A program made the translations under genes and the position numbers. From NCBI GenBank assembly GCA_002722245.1, contig PBLA01000029.1:1-64000 (forward strand): DNA of 64,000 nt. The letters are read 5' to 3'. Positions 33,644 through 42,596 of the stretch are shown piece after piece (positions within the stretch are counted from its first letter, which is position 1; each line of letters begins with the position of its first letter). This DNA comes from Flavobacteriales bacterium (GTDB lineage: Bacteria; Bacteroidota; Bacteroidia; Flavobacteriales_C; GCA-002722245). Below the pieces are notes generated by a model, which was not told the DNA's origin, searched no databases, and was given only the letters and a program-made list of their open reading frames with translations.

Positions 33644-33673
33644 GTGTAAACAGCAGATTTTACCTGTTTACAC
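33644..33673. promoter_or_regulatory. 10-bp inverted repeat between fadD and fadN
   Basis: GTGTAAACAG, 10 bp, CTGTTTACAC: perfect arms in the 92-bp gap upstream of fadN. It may be an operator for a fatty-acid regulator or an intercistronic RNA hairpin. No long T-run follows on the minus strand. Confidence 0.55.
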
Positions 33674-33710
33674 CGTTAAAAGTTTCATATAATGAATAGA
33701 AAAAAATGAT

Positions 33711-35450
33711 CTATTGTTCTCCGTATATTTTTTTCACCAAGTGTTCATATTTAGCCATAATTGGCTTCCTTTTTGGTTTCATTGTTGGTGTTAATTCACC
33801 ACCGGCTACAGACCACTCATGATCGATTAATTCAAATTTTTTGATTTGCTCTACTTGACCGAAACTTTGGTTGAAATTTTTAATGTCAGCATGAATAGCA
33901 GCAATAACATCTTTGTTGGAGCAAATTTCAGTATTTGTTTTATTTCCAAGATTTTCTTCTTTCCCCCATGCTTTTATGTATTCAAAGGCAGGTACAATAA
34001 GTGCTGATGTATGCTTTTTTCCTTCTCCAATTACCATGATTTGTTCAATAAAAGGAGAGGCTTTCATGGTGTTTTCAATAGGTCCGGGTGCTACATATTT
34101 CCCTCCAGAGGTTTTAAACATTTGTTTTTTTCTATCGGTGATTTTTAGAAAGTCATTTTCAAATGTTCCAATATCTCCTGTATGGAACCATTCACCCGTC
34201 ATCACCTCATCGGTTTGTTGCTCATCCTTATAGTAACCAAGCATAACATTTGGTCCTTTTGCGAGAATTTCACCATCCTCCGCGATTTTAACTTCTACTT
34301 TTTCAACTACTTTTCCTACAGTACCGAATTTAGTACCATCAGGTAATAATGTGTTCACAGATATAATTGGAGAGGTTTCCGTTAATCCATAACCTTCCAA
34401 AACAGGCAAACCAACACCCCAAAAGAATTTCTGCAATCGAGCTTGAAGTGCTGCAGAACCAGAAATAATAACTTTAACGTTTCCTCCAAGACCTTCTCGT
34501 ATTTTTGAGTAAACAAGTTTGTCAGCGATAAAATTCCTGCCGTTACCAATTTCAAAATTTTGAGCTTTACCAACTGCCCAGAAGAAGAGCTTTTTTATTA
34601 TTCCTGATTTTTGACTGCCTCCGGCGATGATTTTATCATACACTTTTTCAATGAGTCGAGGAACAGCTGTGAAAATATGTGGTTTAACTTCTTTTATGTT
34701 TTCTCCAATTTTTTCTAAACTTTCAGCGTAATATATTTTTATTCCGGCATAGATATATAAATTGAGAATCGTCCGCTCAAAAACATGACAAACAGGAAGG
34801 AAACTTAGGGCTATATCACCTGCCTCAACAGGGAGTAAAGGGATTCCGGCTTTCACATTGGACATTAAGTTGAGGTGACTTAACATTACTCCTTTAGGCT
34901 TTCCCGTTGTTCCAGAAGTATATATTATCGTGACCAGATCCGTCTCTTTTATATCGTTACTACGCTTTTTGATTTCATCATTGTGTTGATTGTTGCCCAG
35001 TTTGAGTACCTCTGTCCAGTGTTTTGCATCATCAATTTTATCGAAGGTAAACACGTCAATTATGCCCGGTGCTTTTTCTTTTGCCTTATTCACCTTTTCT
35101 AAAATTTCGGCATCACTTACAAATACATATTTGACCTCTGAATGGTTAAAGATGTATTCATAATCCTCTGCAGAGATTGTGGGATACATGGGGCATAGAA
35201 TAGCACCAATTTGAGCAACTGCATAATTTAATATATTCCACTCTGGTCGATTATTATTAATTGAAGAAATCTTATCACCAGGTTCAACCCCTAATTCAAT
35301 AAGTGCGTTGCTCATTTGTTGCACTTGATTACTAAAGTCTTGAGTTGAGTATTTCTCCCACTTACCATTTACTTTAGCAGCTAAACAGTCCTCAAACGGA
35401 TAACTTTTTAAAGCATGAGGAAGAATGTCGAAGGTTCTTTTGATTTCCAT
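33711..35450 (-). CDS. fadD: Long-chain-fatty-acid-CoA ligase
   Basis: A 579-residue AMP-forming acyl-CoA synthetase that activates long-chain fatty acids for beta-oxidation. The P-loop-like motif is TIIYTSGTTGKPKGVMLSH (174-192). Later come the substrate/ATP segment GYGLTETSPIISVN, the hinge-region motif GEWFHTGDIG, and DRKKQMFKTSGGKYVAPGPI before the C-terminal lid. The last catalytic Lys sits in TPTMKPKRKPIMAKY. There is no membrane segment, and length fits Bacteroidota long-chain ligases. It is the first gene of the fad operon. A TAGGTTTG -7 box lies 44 bp upstream. Confidence 0.93.
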   Translation of the reverse strand: MEIKRTFDILPHALKSYPFEDCLAAKVNGKWEKYSTQDFSNQVQQMSNALIELGVEPGDKISSINNNRPEWNILNYAVAQIGAILCPMYPTISAEDYEYIFNHSEVKYVFVSDAEILEKVNKAKEKAPGIIDVFTFDKIDDAKHWTEVLKLGNNQHNDEIKKRSNDIKETDLVTIIYTSGTTGKPKGVMLSHLNLMSNVKAGIPLLPVEAGDIALSFLPVCHVFERTILNLYIYAGIKIYYAESLEKIGENIKEVKPHIFTAVPRLIEKVYDKIIAGGSQKSGIIKKLFFWAVGKAQNFEIGNGRNFIADKLVYSKIREGLGGNVKVIISGSAALQARLQKFFWGVGLPVLEGYGLTETSPIISVNTLLPDGTKFGTVGKVVEKVEVKIAEDGEILAKGPNVMLGYYKDEQQTDEVMTGEWFHTGDIGTFENDFLKITDRKKQMFKTSGGKYVAPGPIENTMKASPFIEQIMVIGEGKKHTSALIVPAFEYIKAWGKEENLGNKTNTEICSNKDVIAAIHADIKNFNQSFGQVEQIKKFELIDHEWSVAGGELTPTMKPKRKPIMAKYEHLVKKIYGEQ

Positions 35451-35493
35451 ATACTATTTATTAATTACGTATGACTTCACTGAAATGATAAAA

Positions 35494-35501
35494 CAAACCT
35501 A
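35494..35501 (-). promoter_or_regulatory. -7 element upstream of the fad operon
   Basis: TAGGTTTG on the minus strand matches TAnnTTTG, 44 bp before the fadD start. No TTG stands at the right distance for a -33 box, so activation by a regulator is possible. Confidence 0.35.
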
Positions 35502-35633
35502 ATAATTTCATTCAGTATCGCTAATAAACCCTTTCTTAACGTTTGGATTCCGAAAAAGTTATGCTTTTTTTCTGATTGTTTATTTTTATCAAAGAGGGGG
35601 TGTAAACCAAGGAGATATATATCTTAATTTCAC

Positions 35634-36710
35634 TTAAGGTATTTGTATTCTATTTAAATAACGAAGAAGCTCGTTTAGTGCGTTTGAATTCATGTCAGGA
35701 TTTAAAAGTGCGGAATGAATTGTTACAATCCATTGATGGTTGTATGTATAGATTATATGGGAATGGATACCACCATAGCCTCCTTTACTACGTAGTATAT
35801 TCAATTCATTATCATAGGTAAACTGATAAGGATCAGGGAATGATCTAGTTTTAGTAGGTTTTACGGAGTCTAAATGAAGTTCTTGAATAAGAAATTGTCC
35901 CCAATGAGCAAGGTCAGAGGCCGAAAGGTAGATGTGTTGATTGCCTTTCGTTCCATCATCAAATGGGAAACCACGAGAACGGAGATTATCACATAAAGCC
36001 AAGGTTGAATCAGGGAAAAATCGGTATCCCCATCCTTTATTTAGTATGGTGTCTTGTTTTGAACACGCTTTTGGTTGACACGGAATATGACTTTGGCTGA
36101 CTAATTCTTTGATTAAAAATTCAAAATCCTTTTGAGTTACCCGTTCAAGTAAAGAGACAAGAATTAGATAATTAAAATCAGCATATTGAGTTTTTTTGCC
36201 AGGTTCAAAGGATAATGTTGGTTTTTTCGTGTGAATAAGTAGAAGAAGGTCATCATTATCCATTCTTTTTTGACGATCCTCCAGTTTGATGTTCCAATCA
36301 TTGTAATATTCTTTGTGGTAAAATTTAAGATAAGAAGCAGGGAGGCCAGATTGATGGTTAATCAAATGCTCGACCGTGATGTTTTCGTAGGGGAATTGAG
36401 GTAGATAGGAAGTTATGTTTTCGGATAGCTTTATTTTACTCAACTTTAGTAAATGTTGTATGGCAAAATCTACAAAGGAGTGGGAGAGTTGACCGATATT
36501 AAAAAGAGTAGAATCATTAATGGGTTCAACTTTTAGCCTGTCTTTGTTTCCAAAGTTTTTTTTGTAAATAAATTCACCATTAAATTTTTTCACGGCGATT
36601 TGACCTGTAAAATTAGACGGTAGAAAGTATTGAATAGAATCAGAGTGTATAGACTGACTAATGCAGGAAAAGGATAAAAAAAGGAATAGTCCTGAGATTA
36701 CTTTCTCCAT
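35634..36710 (-). CDS. Serine beta-lactamase/transpeptidase-like protein lacking catalytic residues
   Basis: A 358-residue secreted protein (signal MEKVISGLFLFLSFSCISQS) of the beta-lactamase class C / penicillin-binding-protein-like superfamily (EstB, serine hydrolase annotations). Domain landmarks are clear: STLFNIGQLSHSFVDFAI (68-84), LINHQSGLPASYLKFYH (116-132), QYADFNYLILVSLLER and KGGYGGIHSHIIY. The catalytic signatures are altered. The SxxK motif reads QLSH (Q74, H77), YxN reads YAD (176-178), and the HxG-like third motif reads GGI. The protein is therefore probably inactive and may bind peptidoglycan-like or other ligands. Its start overlaps the nitroreductase stop by 13 bp. Gene integrity (no frameshift, full length) argues for a maintained pseudoenzyme rather than decay. 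Confidence 0.75.
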   Translation of the reverse strand: MEKVISGLFLFLSFSCISQSIHSDSIQYFLPSNFTGQIAVKKFNGEFIYKKNFGNKDRLKVEPINDSTLFNIGQLSHSFVDFAIQHLLKLSKIKLSENITSYLPQFPYENITVEHLINHQSGLPASYLKFYHKEYYNDWNIKLEDRQKRMDNDDLLLLIHTKKPTLSFEPGKKTQYADFNYLILVSLLERVTQKDFEFLIKELVSQSHIPCQPKACSKQDTILNKGWGYRFFPDSTLALCDNLRSRGFPFDDGTKGNQHIYLSASDLAHWGQFLIQELHLDSVKPTKTRSFPDPYQFTYDNELNILRSKGGYGGIHSHIIYTYNHQWIVTIHSALLNPDMNSNALNELLRYLNRIQIP

Positions 36711-37282
36711 TCTGTTTTATATTCTAATGGTTTGCGATGTTTTTTGGGCCAATCAATATTGGGATAGCCAAGGTAAAAAAGTCCGAGGCATTTATCTTTA
36801 GGTTGTAGGTTAAGAAAGGTTTTCATTTCCTCAGAGTAGCATACTGCACCACTGCTCCAATACCCACCTAATCCGTAAGCGGTCGCTGTAAGATGCATGT
36901 TTTGAACGGCGCAGGCTACAGCTTCAATTTCTTCAATTTCCGGGATTTTTTCAATCTCCTGACGTTTCATGCATATGGCAATAACTACACTTGATAGTTG
37001 AGGACGATTCAAAAGTTTATCAAATTTTTTTTGATTAAACTCCTCGGAACTAGTAGCGTGATTATAGGTATCTGCCATAAATTTACCCAAGTCTATTAAA
37101 GCATTTTCTTGAAAAATTACAAAATGCCACGGCTCTGTCATTCCATGTGTTGGAGCCCATCGAGCACTGTTTAAGATTTCCCTCAATTGGTCATCTAATA
37201 CTTTTCTTGGTTTGAAATCCTCGGGTTTAATGGTTCTTCTGTCTTGTATAAGTGCTTTTATATCACTTAAGCTATGTTTCAT
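36698..37282 (-). CDS. Nitroreductase-family oxidoreductase
   Basis: A 194-residue FMN-dependent nitroreductase-fold protein. The N-terminal phosphate-binding motif is IQDRRTIKPEDF, followed by LREILNSARWAPTHGMTEPWHFVIF (about 34-58, written in part), the core FMN-contacting region. AVACAVQNMHLTATAYGLGGYW (120-141) and LGLFYLGYP (169-177) are further family motifs. It is cytoplasmic, probably dimeric, and reduces nitro compounds, quinones or flavins with NAD(P)H; the natural substrate is unknown. It overlaps the pseudo-serine-hydrolase gene by 13 bp and follows the 176-residue protein by 4 bp, giving a likely three-gene operon. Length agrees with the short YdjA/nfnB-like branch. Confidence 0.88.
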   Translation of the reverse strand: MKHSLSDIKALIQDRRTIKPEDFKPRKVLDDQLREILNSARWAPTHGMTEPWHFVIFQENALIDLGKFMADTYNHATSSEEFNQKKFDKLLNRPQLSSVVIAICMKRQEIEKIPEIEEIEAVACAVQNMHLTATAYGLGGYWSSGAVCYSEEMKTFLNLQPKDKCLGLFYLGYPNIDWPKKHRKPLEYKTEWRK

Positions 37283-37286
37283 AAAA

Positions 37287-37817
37287 CTACGGTGTTAGTA
37301 TGTGGTAGTTGCCACTGGTAAGGTCATATGATTTGTTCTTAAAGAGGAACGGAATGCTTGAAAGCCCTGTTGTTGCAAATCCTATGGATATATAAACTGG
37401 GACGATCTCTTCATTTTTACCCTCAGTCCCTTCAGCAAAAGCCATTAAAACACCTTTGGATAGTATTCCTATTCCTGTAATTAAAAAAGGTTTGGCGAAA
37501 TTTTTCCATTTTCTAATCCCTTTTCGATCGATTTCCAAAAAGCTAATGTCATTTTTATTAACCTCTGTACCATCATTAAAAACGAGGATAGAATCATATG
37601 AGGTTGAAAGAATTCCGTAATCGGGTGTCATTTCAATTCCTAAAACGGAGTCAGAGTAAAGTGTATAAAAAATCTTGGTGCCATAGGAGATTTCTCTGCT
37701 ATTTCCTGATAGAGTGTCTTTTAGTATGATTTGACTATTCGCTTTAAAAAATCCAACAAGAAGTAGAAAAAAGCATATTGTGCGAAAAGAAGTATTTATG
37801 TGAGTAATGAATGACAT
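37287..37817 (-). CDS. Hypothetical exported/membrane protein
   Basis: A 176-residue protein with an N-terminal hydrophobic signal (about residues 10-28, TICFFLLLVGFFKANSQ). A beta-rich segment follows (IILKDTLSGNSREISYGTKI ... DSILVFNDGTEVNKNDISFL), then a weak membrane-like stretch ending near SIPFLFKNKSYDL. The N-terminal part resembles a small beta-sandwich or SH3-like domain found in Bacteroidota proteins that respond to the cell envelope, but I cannot assign a family. It is first in the probable operon with the nitroreductase and the pseudoenzyme; spacing is only 4 bp to the next gene. Function unknown. Confidence 0.6.
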   Translation of the reverse strand: MSFITHINTSFRTICFFLLLVGFFKANSQIILKDTLSGNSREISYGTKIFYTLYSDSVLGIEMTPDYGILSTSYDSILVFNDGTEVNKNDISFLEIDRKGIRKWKNFAKPFLITGIGILSKGVLMAFAEGTEGKNEEIVPVYISIGFATTGLSSIPFLFKNKSYDLTSGNYHILTP

Positions 37818-37910
37818 AGCGTTATACTAATTTAAGATAAATTCACGCTCTATTAAGTATACAAAAAAATAGAATCATTAAGGCGGTAAAATTAATGAGT
37901 TCAACGTGCA

Positions 37911-37939
37911 AAAAAAAGAGGCTCCGTAAAGCCTCTTTT
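37911..37939 (-). terminator. Rho-independent terminator after the BNR-repeat T9SS gene
   Basis: The minus-strand stem AAAAGAGGCT-(6)-AGCCTCTTTT is followed by more T. It sits 18 bp past the stop of the 37957-40347 gene. Confidence 0.85.
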
Positions 37940-37956
37940 CGTATCGTAGTGTTTAA

Positions 37957-40347
37957 TTATTTAGATTGTGTTACTGCGATTTTATTAGAATGCGTAATCC
38001 CCGATTTGTTTGTGGTATTTACAATATATAAACCTCCTTTTAAATTTTGATTGAATGAGATATTTTTCTCTTTTGGAATCCCGCTGTATACTAGCTTTCC
38101 ACCCAGGTCAAAGACTTCAATGTTTTGGATGACAAAATTAGCAGATACATGAATTAAACCTTCTTCAAATAAAATAGATACGTTATCGTCACTTTGAGTC
38201 AATTGGTCATGCACACTAACGGATGAAGTTTCTAAATCCTGAGCATATAATCCCGTGGAAGTACCCACTAAAAGTTCATCATAAAAAAGCACATTGATCT
38301 CTATTCCTGCAGGGTAGGAGTAAGCTAAACTCCACGTGAGTGGGGAAGAAACAGGACATGTATAAATTTTTTCATCAATTGCCATGAAAATATAATTGTC
38401 TCCTACTGTAATGGCTGTTGAAAATCCATTGTCAGAACTTGGTCCGGGGTAGTTGCTGCTCCATGTACCTGCTGTAATATCTTTGAAAATGACATTGTTT
38501 ACTGGAAGAAGTCCAGGATCCCTGTATAGAACAATTAATGTGTCTCTCGCTATGTTCATTTCCAAATCGATAATATTATCGGTTGCACCAAATGCTGATG
38601 AGTGAGTTACAGTCCAAGAACTTGAAGATAATTCTGCTCTGTAAACTCCATAAGCACCTGTAGTTAATGGGTCAGACTCAACTCCAATATAAGCAACAAT
38701 GTTACCCCCCTCTTCGGTAAGTTCAATGTCCATAACATCCAAATCCTCTCCTGTCGAGGTTTCAACTAACAGAAGTTGATCCCAAGTATTTCCTCCGTCT
38801 AAACTGTAGAAGGCTCCCCCTTTGTTACTATAGTCTTGTGAGAATCCAGCCAATACTACATTGCGATCATATTTTGAGATGGCAACAACATTACATTTTG
38901 TATTGATTCTGTTAAAGTTGTATGGACTTGATTCTGGGGTAAAAACTCTTTCCCAACCATCATCCATTCCGGTTGAAGTTCCGCCATTGGTAGTTCTGTA
39001 CACCCTTTGGTTTCCAACAAATACGGTGTTGTGATCAAATGTATCTACAGCAACCGAAAGGTATGGGGAACCGTCTGAATCAGGGAAAGATGGAGAATGC
39101 CATGTTTCACTTGCTGTATTGTAATTTTCTACTTTTCGAATCCCGGATTTGGATGCTACCCAACCAATTGAGAAGTCTGGATTCATATCAATATCATTTA
39201 CTTGTACAGCTTCAATCCCTTCGTTCCAACCAAAGATGCTATCGCCTTCACTGGTAGAGAATCCAAACCCAATGTTAGTAGTATGATATTTAAGATCATT
39301 TACCAAAGGGTCGGAAAGTGTTTTTCCATCGTTGGCTCGATTTAAATTCCCTATATACACTGTGCCTGGGTTGTTCCAATTACCCATGTTTGAGGTATCG
39401 GTTAAAAACAGGTTTCCACAAAATAGGTTTCGTGATCCCGATAAATCATCAATAATAATATTGGATCCAACCACCCCGCCAATCGGACCAGGGCCATTCA
39501 TGAATTCATAATCCCAATTGAAACCATTGTCTGTAGACCATGCAATTCTTCGATCAGTATCGGTGGGAGAATCTAAAGGAGGTTGACCAGCAACATAAAT
39601 TGTACCATCATCCGCAATTCCAGTAGTTCGCCAATCGGCATTCGCTACAATTGGAGCTGCACTTACAGCGGATGCTATCGGAGAACTATTTGTCATTCCA
39701 TTAAATGGATCCATTATCATTTGCCTTTGTGGGTTCGTTCCTCTGTCAAATAAATGGAGTTGGTTGTCTACTGGAGAAATAAGAAGTTGAGGAGGGTCAT
39801 TAAATCGTTTCAATAAGCTAAACCCATTTGTTGAGGTGAAATTCCCTAATGCGTCAATCGGTCCAAATTCAAGTGTATCATTTCCTCCTGCAATTAAATT
39901 ATTTTTCACTAAACACATCGTGTCGTTTTGAATGATAAACGCCTTTACCAAGTCACTTACTAAACTGGCGGAAGAGGCGGTCAAACCGGTTTTATAAACT
40001 GAACCATTCGTCAAAAAGAATAAGGTGTTGCTTTGTTGGTGAATTTCAATGTTTTCAACATGAGAACCATAGCCATCATCACTACCGGCACTTTCTAATA
40101 CAGAGAAGCTCAGATTATTTCTACTGCTCCCTCTATAAGCCTTTGCTAAAAATATGGAGTTTGGGCTTTCGGTAGATATGGCTACGTAAATTGAATCGGT
40201 GTCAAATTCCCAGGACTCGATATCAAGTATTTGTCCACCGTATACCCCTTCTGCAACAGGGGTTGATAAGGTTTGTGAACTAACGGTTAGTGTGGATGAA
40301 AACACACACGTGGATAAGAGCAGTTTCGCTAGATTTCTTTTGATCAT
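37957..40347 (-). CDS. T9SS-sorted surface protein with BNR/Asp-box (sortilin-like) repeats
   Basis: A 796-residue protein. The signal peptide is N-terminal (LAKLLLSTCVFSSTLTVSSQ). The body is a beta-propeller-like array with Asp-box/BNR motifs: IAWSTDNGFNWDYEF (about 270-284), VYRTTNGGTSTGMDDGWERV and AFYSLDGGNTWDQLLL (about 510-525). Such Asp-box propellers occur in sialidases, xyloglucanases and sortilin-like proteins; here the sialidase catalytic triad is not apparent. The final ~80 residues (VSILFEEGLIHVSANFVIQN ... GGLYIVNTTNKSGITHSNKI) form a divergent type A T9SS sorting domain. It is a single-gene unit with its own terminator, upstream neighbour of the glucan operon end, and a likely cell-surface glycan or protein binder. 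Substrate unknown. Confidence 0.8.
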   Translation of the reverse strand: MIKRNLAKLLLSTCVFSSTLTVSSQTLSTPVAEGVYGGQILDIESWEFDTDSIYVAISTESPNSIFLAKAYRGSSRNNLSFSVLESAGSDDGYGSHVENIEIHQQSNTLFFLTNGSVYKTGLTASSASLVSDLVKAFIIQNDTMCLVKNNLIAGGNDTLEFGPIDALGNFTSTNGFSLLKRFNDPPQLLISPVDNQLHLFDRGTNPQRQMIMDPFNGMTNSSPIASAVSAAPIVANADWRTTGIADDGTIYVAGQPPLDSPTDTDRRIAWSTDNGFNWDYEFMNGPGPIGGVVGSNIIIDDLSGSRNLFCGNLFLTDTSNMGNWNNPGTVYIGNLNRANDGKTLSDPLVNDLKYHTTNIGFGFSTSEGDSIFGWNEGIEAVQVNDIDMNPDFSIGWVASKSGIRKVENYNTASETWHSPSFPDSDGSPYLSVAVDTFDHNTVFVGNQRVYRTTNGGTSTGMDDGWERVFTPESSPYNFNRINTKCNVVAISKYDRNVVLAGFSQDYSNKGGAFYSLDGGNTWDQLLLVETSTGEDLDVMDIELTEEGGNIVAYIGVESDPLTTGAYGVYRAELSSSSWTVTHSSAFGATDNIIDLEMNIARDTLIVLYRDPGLLPVNNVIFKDITAGTWSSNYPGPSSDNGFSTAITVGDNYIFMAIDEKIYTCPVSSPLTWSLAYSYPAGIEINVLFYDELLVGTSTGLYAQDLETSSVSVHDQLTQSDDNVSILFEEGLIHVSANFVIQNIEVFDLGGKLVYSGIPKEKNISFNQNLKGGLYIVNTTNKSGITHSNKIAVTQSK

Positions 40348-40393
40348 TTTAAATAGTTTTTAAGTTCGCCGAAGAGTGTTGTGTAGTAATAAA

Positions 40394-40418
40394 CCCTTCA
40401 TTTAGTTGTTCTGAAGGG
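40394..40418. terminator. Weak hairpin between the glucan operon and the BNR-repeat gene
   Basis: CCCTTCA-(11)-TGAAGGG is followed by CTTTT on the plus strand and by TTTATTA on the minus strand. It lies about 90 bp beyond the stop of the 40507 gene and could end the long minus-strand operon. The stem is short. Confidence 0.45.
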
Positions 40419-40506
40419 CTTTTACTGTTTAATTTAAATAAAGTTGCGTTTAATTGTGTTTTTTTGGCGACGAATTTTAAATAGGGATGAGTTCAAGTGG
40501 ATATTC

Positions 40507-41772
40507 TTATTTTATTTTGAAAGGAATGTTTCCGGTTGCAACATTGCCATACCCATCTTTTGCAAAAAGGAAAAGTCGATATTCACCTGATCTGTGGATT
40601 GAAAAATGAACCGTGTTTTTTTGAGTGTCTGATTTTTTAAAAATACCCATTAAAGGTTGTGGAGCCCGTTCTTTATCACCTCCTGTTTTCTTATCTGTGC
40701 TTTCGGGAATGATTTGCCACTGGTAATAAATGTGATCTCCATCGGGATCATGAATGGTAACAAAAGCCTCTATTTCTCTTCCTTTTTCAATGGTAATATT
40801 GTCTTTGGCCTCCTTTTTTTGGAGGTGAAAGTTTTTTATACTTGGTGCTTTGTTTTTTGGGTCTTTACCAGTCCAACCCTTGATCATCACATCCATTACC
40901 TCAGTTTCCTCTCCCTCTTCGGTGAACAGGCTAAACCATGTGGAGGTTGTTTCTTGTTTTTGTCCCCATAAAAAAACATAAGATCCTAAACACTTGGAAG
41001 AGTCACTTTGTATACTATACATACTTTTTTGATATGTAACGGCTTTTTGACTACTTGTTTCTTCAATGGCAGCCCCCCAGCTTGTTTGGGCAACTTCCCA
41101 CCACCCATAAGGACCCCATTCGGCAATAATATAAGGCTTTTCCCAACCATACATATCCATCGCATCTTTAATGTATGAAATGTTCCCATAGGTATTGATT
41201 CCTAGAATGTCGAGGCTAGGTGTATATTGCTGAATTAGTTTTATTTCAGCCACGTCTAATCCTGCTGTAACAATCATTGTAGGATGGTTAGGATCTTCTT
41301 CTTTAACTATTTTACACACTTCCTCCATATGTTTCCAAACATCGAAATTCGTATAATTTAAATCCATTTCATTTCCTATTCCCCAAATTAAAATTGATGG
41401 ATCATTTTTGTATTTTCTTACGGTTGATCGAACCATTTCAAGTTGTGCTTCAAGTGCTTGTTTATTAGAATAATCAAATCCCTGACGTTCTTGGCCAATC
41501 CAAATTCCAAAGCAAACCATTAAATCATATTTTTTTGCATCACTTAAAATTTGATCTGTGTTGGCATCTACTCCCCATGTTCTTATGGAGTTTCCTCCAT
41601 ATGCTTTTAACTTCTTGAGATTTTCAGTTCCTCCGGCACCCTTGATGTAAAAAGGCACGCCATCTTTTATAAGTTGGTACCCTTTAGGTGTAGTTCGAAC
41701 TTCAACTTTAGATCCAAAAGAGATAAAAGGCAAGAGAATAAGTACGATGTATAGAAATAAACGGGTATGCAT
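40507..41772 (-). CDS. Secreted TIM-barrel glycoside hydrolase/transglycosylase (GH2/GH5-like)
   Basis: The start is taken at the ATG at 41772 (MHTRLFLYIVLILLPFIS signal peptide, 421 residues); an ATG 45 bp upstream would overlap the GH16 gene. The TIM barrel runs about 25-310. YGGNSIRTWGVDANTDQILS, the acid/base motif WGIGNE (E135) and the nucleophile motif YIIAEWGPYGWW (E218) follow the clan GH-A pattern, with Asn before the first Glu. The fold resembles the GH2 C-terminal catalytic domain, GH5 and the GH72 glucanosyltransferases. The C-terminal part (about 320-421) is a beta-sandwich like those ending beta-glucan enzymes. As the last gene of a GH16/GH3-containing operon it probably acts on beta-1,3-glucan, by hydrolysis or transglycosylation. 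The exact GH family needs a profile search. Confidence 0.75.
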   Translation of the reverse strand: MHTRLFLYIVLILLPFISFGSKVEVRTTPKGYQLIKDGVPFYIKGAGGTENLKKLKAYGGNSIRTWGVDANTDQILSDAKKYDLMVCFGIWIGQERQGFDYSNKQALEAQLEMVRSTVRKYKNDPSILIWGIGNEMDLNYTNFDVWKHMEEVCKIVKEEDPNHPTMIVTAGLDVAEIKLIQQYTPSLDILGINTYGNISYIKDAMDMYGWEKPYIIAEWGPYGWWEVAQTSWGAAIEETSSQKAVTYQKSMYSIQSDSSKCLGSYVFLWGQKQETTSTWFSLFTEEGEETEVMDVMIKGWTGKDPKNKAPSIKNFHLQKKEAKDNITIEKGREIEAFVTIHDPDGDHIYYQWQIIPESTDKKTGGDKERAPQPLMGIFKKSDTQKNTVHFSIHRSGEYRLFLFAKDGYGNVATGNIPFKIK

Positions 41773-41791
41773 GGTATATTTTCTTTTTACA

Positions 41792-42592
41792 TTATTTTTT
41801 TTGATAAACTTTAACATAGTCTACTTCCATATACTTTGGAGACATTAATGCAGCATGATCAATTTCACCACCTAAATTTCCTCCAACAGCAGTGTTTAAT
41901 AGAATGTGGAATTCAGCATTAAAAGGCCAATTGTTTGCAATTTGTGGATGACTACGCAAAATTCGATATGTTTCAGAATCATCCAAATACCAAATGATTT
42001 TATTTTCATCCCATTCAATACTGTAAACGTGAAAGTCTTTATCGTTAGCAAATTGTGTAGTTCCTCCTAAATATTGATGCTGATCAAAGTTATTGGCGAA
42101 ATGAACAGTATTTAAGATTTCAAAAGGCTCGTTACCAATAAATTCCATAATGTCAATTTCACCACTCATTGGCCAGTTTTCAGAGGGGTTGGTAGGTAAA
42201 AGCCAAAAGGCATGCCATAGTCCTTTTGCATCAGACATTCTAATAGATGCCTCTATTTTTCCATGTTGAAAATCCGCTAGATTTTTGGTGCGAATTCTAG
42301 CTGAAGTGTAGTCATATCCGTTATATTCCTCGGCGACAGCTTTTATGAGTAATTTACCATTGGATACGCGTGCATTTTCTTTTTTATAATATTGTTGCTC
42401 ATTATTTCCCCATCTCCAAAGCCCATATTGTGCTCCATCTCCAAGTTGAAATTCCCAATGATCAGTATTGATTTCTGAACCATTGAACTGATCTTCCCAA
42501 ATAAGAGAATATTCCTTTACTTCAGGATCACTTTGATGACATGAATAAAGAAGAGTAATTAGTATTCCAAAGAAGATGTTTTTTGTATTCAA
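41792..42592 (-). CDS. GH16 endo-beta-glucanase (laminarinase-like) lipoprotein
   Basis: A 266-residue lipoprotein (lipobox LYSC, C18). It is a single GH16 jelly-roll domain with the catalytic signature GEIDIMEF (E145 nucleophile, E150 acid/base). Upstream lie WRWGNNEQQYY and the cleft segments TSARIRTKNLADFQHGKIEA, LWHAFWLLPTNPSENWPMSG; downstream HVYSIEWDENKIIWYLDD. Length and motif spacing fit GH16_3 laminarinases of marine Bacteroidota, which cleave internal beta-1,3-glucan bonds. The position after the lipobox (HQSDPE) is only partly like a surface-export signal, so the side of the outer membrane is uncertain. It is 4 bp downstream of the T9SS jelly-roll gene and is eighth of the nine operon genes. 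Confidence 0.92.
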   Translation of the reverse strand: MNTKNIFFGILITLLYSCHQSDPEVKEYSLIWEDQFNGSEINTDHWEFQLGDGAQYGLWRWGNNEQQYYKKENARVSNGKLLIKAVAEEYNGYDYTSARIRTKNLADFQHGKIEASIRMSDAKGLWHAFWLLPTNPSENWPMSGEIDIMEFIGNEPFEILNTVHFANNFDQHQYLGGTTQFANDKDFHVYSIEWDENKIIWYLDDSETYRILRSHPQIANNWPFNAEFHILLNTAVGGNLGGEIDHAALMSPKYMEVDYVKVYQKK

Positions 42593-42596
42593 ACTT

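Noticed and set aside
35634-36710. Beta-lactamase resistance gene
   Set aside because: The catalytic Ser, Lys and Tyr-x-Asn residues are missing, so resistance activity is not supported.
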